This document shows, piece after piece, positions 61,241-64,000 of a stretch of 64,000 nucleotides of DNA (positions are counted from its first letter, which is position 1; each line of letters starts with the position of its first letter). The DNA lies in NCBI GenBank assembly GCA_910579165.1, contig CAJTTF010000005.1:41094-105093 (forward strand). The letters are read 5' to 3'. A program made the position numbers and the translations under genes. The notes under the pieces were generated by a model that saw only the letters and a program-made list of their open reading frames with translations, was not told where the DNA came from and ran no database searches. This DNA is from an uncultured Atopobiaceae bacterium (GTDB taxonomy: Bacteria > Actinomycetota > Coriobacteriia > Coriobacteriales > Atopobiaceae).

Positions 61241-62032
61241 CTAAGTAAGCGCGCGGTCGAGATTGACGTAGCCGCCGTCAACGGTAATCCACTGGCCGGT
61301 GGTGTGGCTGGAACGGTCAGACAGCAAGAAGCAGGTGGTATCGGCAAGTTCTTCAACCGTTGTCATGCGCTTTCCCAACGGAATTTTATCGGTAATAAGA
61401 GCAAGGCGAGCCTTTTGAGCGGCCTCATCGCCAAACGTCTTAATCCAATTGGCATACAGCGGGGTCCACGCCTCAGCAACGACGAGTGCATTGACGCGTA
61501 CTTCGTCATCGATAAAAGCCGCAGCCCATTCACGCGTAAGGCCAAGAATGGCTCCTTTTGCTGCCGCGTATGCTGACGTCTTACCTTGTCCGGTCAGGGC
61601 TACTTTTGAGGCAACGTTGACAACAGCACCTTTGGATTTCTTGAGGTGTGCTGCTCCCTGGTGAACAAACTCGAAGTAGTGCGTGAGGTTGTTGTGTAAA
61701 CTGGCCTCAAAATCGCTCCAGTTTGTAGATTCAATGTCTAGGTTGTCGTTGCGTCCAGCGTTGTTCACAATGCCGTCCAGGTGGCCGTACTTCTGCACAA
61801 CACTCTCGACGATGCCCTTAATTTCATCAGTGTCGTTAAGGTCGAGGAAGAAGATCTCATAGGTATTCGTGATTTCTTGCATCTCCTTCTCAAACTCATC
61901 TTCCACGCCGTCTTTACGATTAACGCAAACAGGAATGGCTCCCTCGCGCGCAAGCTGCATAGCAATACCTTTTCCAATGCCCTTAAAAGCACCGGTAACA
62001 ATAACGACTTTTCCGTCTAAATGAAGATCCAT
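61241..62032 (-). CDS. Short-chain dehydrogenase (probable L-fucose dehydrogenase)
   Basis: A 263-residue SDR. Cofactor loop TGAFKGIGKGIA (about 14-25), NNAG near 90, and the catalytic Ser-Tyr-Lys as VASKVALTGQGKTSAYAAAKG (about 142-160). The C-terminus TGQWITVDGGY is standard. NAD(P)-linked oxidation of L-fucose to the lactone is inferred from its neighbours, as for the FucX SDR of the C. jejuni locus. It sits between the dehydratase gene (30-base gap) and the lactonase gene. Confidence 0.85.
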   Translation of the reverse strand: MDLHLDGKVVIVTGAFKGIGKGIAMQLAREGAIPVCVNRKDGVEDEFEKEMQEITNTYEIFFLDLNDTDEIKGIVESVVQKYGHLDGIVNNAGRNDNLDIESTNWSDFEASLHNNLTHYFEFVHQGAAHLKKSKGAVVNVASKVALTGQGKTSAYAAAKGAILGLTREWAAAFIDDEVRVNALVVAEAWTPLYANWIKTFGDEAAQKARLALITDKIPLGKRMTTVEELADTTCFLLSDRSSHTTGQWITVDGGYVNLDRALT

Positions 62033-62062
62033 AATCTGTCCTTTCTCTTATGAACTCTTCGT

Positions 62063-63664
62063 TTACATGTAATTGCAGAGGTGAGGAAGGGCTGTCTCCG
62101 TGAAGCCGAGTTTCTCGGAGCGAGTCTGTTCTCCATCACAACACGCCACCAGCGCTTGGATGAGCTGGTCGCGAATTTGCACCATAGTGTGGGGGCCAAA
62201 GATGGTTTCCGACGCATTGAAGTCAATGGCATCTTCCATCGTTTTGGCTGTGTTGGGATTGGCAGTAATCCTGAAAACGGGAGCAATTGCATTGCCCGTG
62301 GCTGTGCCAAGCCCCGTTGAAAAGAGTACGAGTTGGCAGCCGCCGGCGATAAGACCAGCAACTGAGCTGGGGTCGTTGCCCGGAGTATCCATAACGACAA
62401 GGCCTTCCTTTGCCAGGAGGTGTCCTGCGTAGGGATAGACATTATTAATGTGTGCGTGGCCGCCCTTATGGATGCAGCCAAGCGACTTCTCTTCTAGGGT
62501 TGTAAGACCGCCCGCAATGTTGCCTGGGCTGGGATTGCCCTCACGCATCTCGGCGCCAAAGAGGTGTACGTAGTCTTCGTAATCCTTCACGATTTTGAGG
62601 ATTTGATCAGCGGTTTTTTTATCCTTTGCGCGTGCTGCAAGGATTTGCTCGCCTCCAAAAAATTCCGAGGTCTCGCAAAGAACGGAGGTGCCTCCATGGG
62701 CAACAAGCCAATCGGAAACCTCACCAATAAGAGGATTTGCTCCAAGGCCGCTCGTTGTATCCGAACCTCCACAGTTTGTGCCTAAAATGAGTTCTGAGAT
62801 GGGGGTTTTAACACGCTCCAGCTGTTGCATCTGGGCAGTGAGTTCTTTTGCCGCTGCAACGCCAGCATCAAAGGCGGCTTGTATGCCCCCTACTTTTTGG
62901 ATAATGATAGAGCGATAGGGCTTACTCGTTTGCTCTTTCACCATATCAACGACGATGTCGTTTTGGCAGCCTTCGCAACCAAGGGACAAAATAACGCTTC
63001 CGTATATGTTGGGGTTTGCAGCGAAACCCGCAAGGGCATCCAACGTAACATTTTGGTCTTGCGGCACTTGCGAGCAGCCATTCTGATTATGGAAACTAAC
63101 ACAACCGGGAACCTCATGCGCAATCTGGGCGGCAAGATCAGAGGCACACACACTTGTAGGGAGAATGAGGACCTTGTTTCTAATGCCCACGCGACCATCT
63201 GGGCGAGGGTAGCCCATGAAATGACTGGGTAGATGTGTTTTGTCCGCTTTCCGAGAAGAGGCCGCGGTGGAATCCTCTATAGCCTCTACGCTAGAAGTTT
63301 CTGTGCCTCCGGCAGAGATTTGATTGCTTGGAAGATCATCTGCGGCATCCGACTTATCCGTAACGCCCTCGTCTTGTTCTACCAGGCGTTCGCTGTCCGT
63401 TGAAGCAAGGTTGTGCGTTGAGACCCATGCTCCCTGAGGAATGTCCTCAGTTGCAACGCCTATATAGCAACCGTATTTGATAACGGGATTGCCCTTAGGA
63501 ATGTCCCTGAGAGCAACCTTATGAAACTGAGGAACATCCGTGGCGCACTCAACTGAGAGGTCTGGTGCTACATCAGCAGCAAATTGGAGTTTGGTTCCTT
63601 TGTCCAGAGACTGGACAGAGACGGCGACGTTGTCTTTTGCGTCAATGCGAACGGCATTTTGCAC
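62063..63664 (-). CDS. UxaA-family sugar-acid dehydratase (probable L-fuconate dehydratase)
   Basis: A 533-residue altronate/galactarate dehydratase-family protein. The N-terminal SAF domain (HKVALRDIPKGNPVIKYG...GAWVSTHN, about 43-88) is followed by an acidic Ser/Asp/Glu linker of about 55 residues. Then comes the catalytic part (GYPRPDGRVGIRNKVLI near 150, CEGCQND near 230, GTNCGGSDTTSG near 295) with conserved cysteines that may bind Fe or an Fe-S cluster. Fuconate as substrate is inferred from the locus. Start: GTG at 63664 with TTGAGG seven bases before, four codons inside the longest frame. First gene of the leftward fucose operon. Confidence 0.85.
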   Translation of the reverse strand: MQNAVRIDAKDNVAVSVQSLDKGTKLQFAADVAPDLSVECATDVPQFHKVALRDIPKGNPVIKYGCYIGVATEDIPQGAWVSTHNLASTDSERLVEQDEGVTDKSDAADDLPSNQISAGGTETSSVEAIEDSTAASSRKADKTHLPSHFMGYPRPDGRVGIRNKVLILPTSVCASDLAAQIAHEVPGCVSFHNQNGCSQVPQDQNVTLDALAGFAANPNIYGSVILSLGCEGCQNDIVVDMVKEQTSKPYRSIIIQKVGGIQAAFDAGVAAAKELTAQMQQLERVKTPISELILGTNCGGSDTTSGLGANPLIGEVSDWLVAHGGTSVLCETSEFFGGEQILAARAKDKKTADQILKIVKDYEDYVHLFGAEMREGNPSPGNIAGGLTTLEEKSLGCIHKGGHAHINNVYPYAGHLLAKEGLVVMDTPGNDPSSVAGLIAGGCQLVLFSTGLGTATGNAIAPVFRITANPNTAKTMEDAIDFNASETIFGPHTMVQIRDQLIQALVACCDGEQTRSEKLGFTETALPHLCNYM

Positions 63665-63748
63665 GATAAACCTCAATCATCACGTGTTGTTATGTCGCTG
63701 CCCAGAAGAGTCAGTCAAGAACCTTAAAGACGGCAAATGATGAAGACA

Positions 63749-63777
63749 ATAATAGTGAACCTCTCTCGCTTAGTCAA
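63749..63777 (-). promoter_or_regulatory. Promoter of the leftward fucose operon
   Basis: Minus-strand TTGACT (63772-63777) and TATTAT (63749-63754) at exactly 17 bases: near-consensus. It gives a leader of about 78 bases before the GTG of the dehydratase gene. Confidence 0.75.
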
Positions 63778-63801
63778 ATGCGCCTAGAGCTATTAAAAAC
63801 A

Positions 63802-63851
63802 AGGTATTTACTGCTTTTCCTTAAGGTATTAAACGATTCCGACCAGGTATT
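63802..63851 (-). promoter_or_regulatory. Three AGGTATT direct repeats upstream of the fucose promoter
   Basis: AGGTATT (plus-strand reading) occurs at 63802-63808, 63824-63830 and 63845-63851, spaced 22 and 21 bases, i.e. two DNA turns, beginning 24 bases upstream of the -35 box. The geometry is that of an activator array. Confidence 0.5.
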
Positions 63852-64000
63852 TGTTGAGGAGACTTTTAGGCATGAGAGATTCAATAAGAATCATGCTCTA
63901 CTAAGGGCGGTAAGAAGCGGACTATAAGGAACTTGCAGCCGGGAGAGAGATAAAGGGTAAAGCGCGGACTTCAAACAGTTTGGACTACGTCCAAAAACTC
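63852..64000. other. Unassigned 3' edge of the window
   Basis: No gene could be supported. A plus-strand frame from an ATG at 63778 to a TAA near 63926 (49 codons, MRLELLKTRYLLLFLKVLND...) has no ribosome site and overlaps the promoter elements. A small inverted repeat GATTC-AATAA-GAATC lies near 63878-63892. A regulator of the fucose genes would be expected beyond the edge. Confidence 0.4.

Noticed and set aside
63540..63740. 66-codon plus-strand frame at the start of the dehydratase gene
   Set aside because: Overlaps the conserved SAF-domain coding region and the leader of the leftward operon; no ribosome site.
63778..63926. 49-codon frame MRLELLKTRY... as remnant of a regulator
   Set aside because: No helix-turn-helix could be recognised, no ribosome site, and it runs over the promoter and repeat elements; kept only as a note.
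1..64000. CRISPR arrays, insertion sequences, phage genes, rRNA operons
   Set aside because: No regularly spaced direct repeats of CRISPR type, no transposase or integrase, no terminal inverted repeats with target duplications, and no rRNA sequence were seen.

Overview
The window looks like a piece of chromosome from a low-to-mid GC actinobacterium of the class Coriobacteriia, most likely the family Atopobiaceae (Atopobium/Lancefieldella/Olsenella-like). This rests on gene content and protein style: an HspR-controlled dnaK operon, BspA/InlB-repeat surface proteins, NHLP-type export genes, an anaerobic ferredoxin and sugar-catabolic genes. No 16S or taxon-defining marker is present, so the family level is inference.

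Layout. 1-0.94 kb: 5' part of a secreted BspA-like surface protein. 1.1-2.0 kb: tRNA-Ser(UGA), tadA, a cluster of operator-like palindromes, tRNA-Leu(UAA). 2.1-17.6 kb: housekeeping genes (divIC/ftsB-like, mfd, nhaA; degV; mscS-like, pcrA, sua5/tsaC, prmC, prfA, a tiny LPXTG-like membrane protein; a trigger-factor-like protein and a YgjP-type metallopeptidase). 17.7-23.5 kb: ribosomal protein L31 with a very long acidic/Ala tail, then three genes of an NHLP-type (nitrile-hydratase-leader peptide) export system with no visible substrate gene. 23.5-32.0 kb: tilS-hpt-ftsH-xth-ROK kinase, folE and a folP-folK fusion. 32-39 kb: coaX; tatD-hypB-large Fe-S flavoprotein-hypA, i.e. two nickel chaperones around a redox enzyme; then an unknown tail-anchored protein behind a strong inverted repeat. 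39-46.5 kb: heat-shock block dnaK-grpE-dnaJ-hspR-clpB, read leftward from a HAIR-like promoter with a long repeat-bearing leader. 46.8-50.6 kb: large sortase-type surface protein with alternating repeats. 50.9-53 kb: 2[4Fe-4S] ferredoxin and a GPH-family sugar symporter. 53-57 kb: galK-galT-galM operon. 57.4-63.7 kb: L-fucose locus in two convergent units: fucP-fucU rightward, and UxaA-type dehydratase, SDR dehydrogenase, lactonase-like amidohydrolase and DapA-type aldolase leftward.

How it fits together. The fucose locus encodes uptake, mutarotation and a complete non-phosphorylating oxidative route (fucose to lactone to fuconate to 2-keto-3-deoxyfuconate to pyruvate plus lactaldehyde). Its gene content is that of the Campylobacter jejuni fucose island. 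With the Leloir galactose operon and a galactoside-type symporter beside it, about 12 kb is devoted to sugars common on host glycans. The least explained parts are the substrate-less NHLP exporter, the hypB-oxidoreductase-hypA operon, the regulatory repeats upstream of the fucose operon and of the 38.1 kb gene, and the palindrome cluster at 1.85 kb. Several start codons were moved from the longest open frame to an internal start with a clear ribosome binding site; each case is noted.
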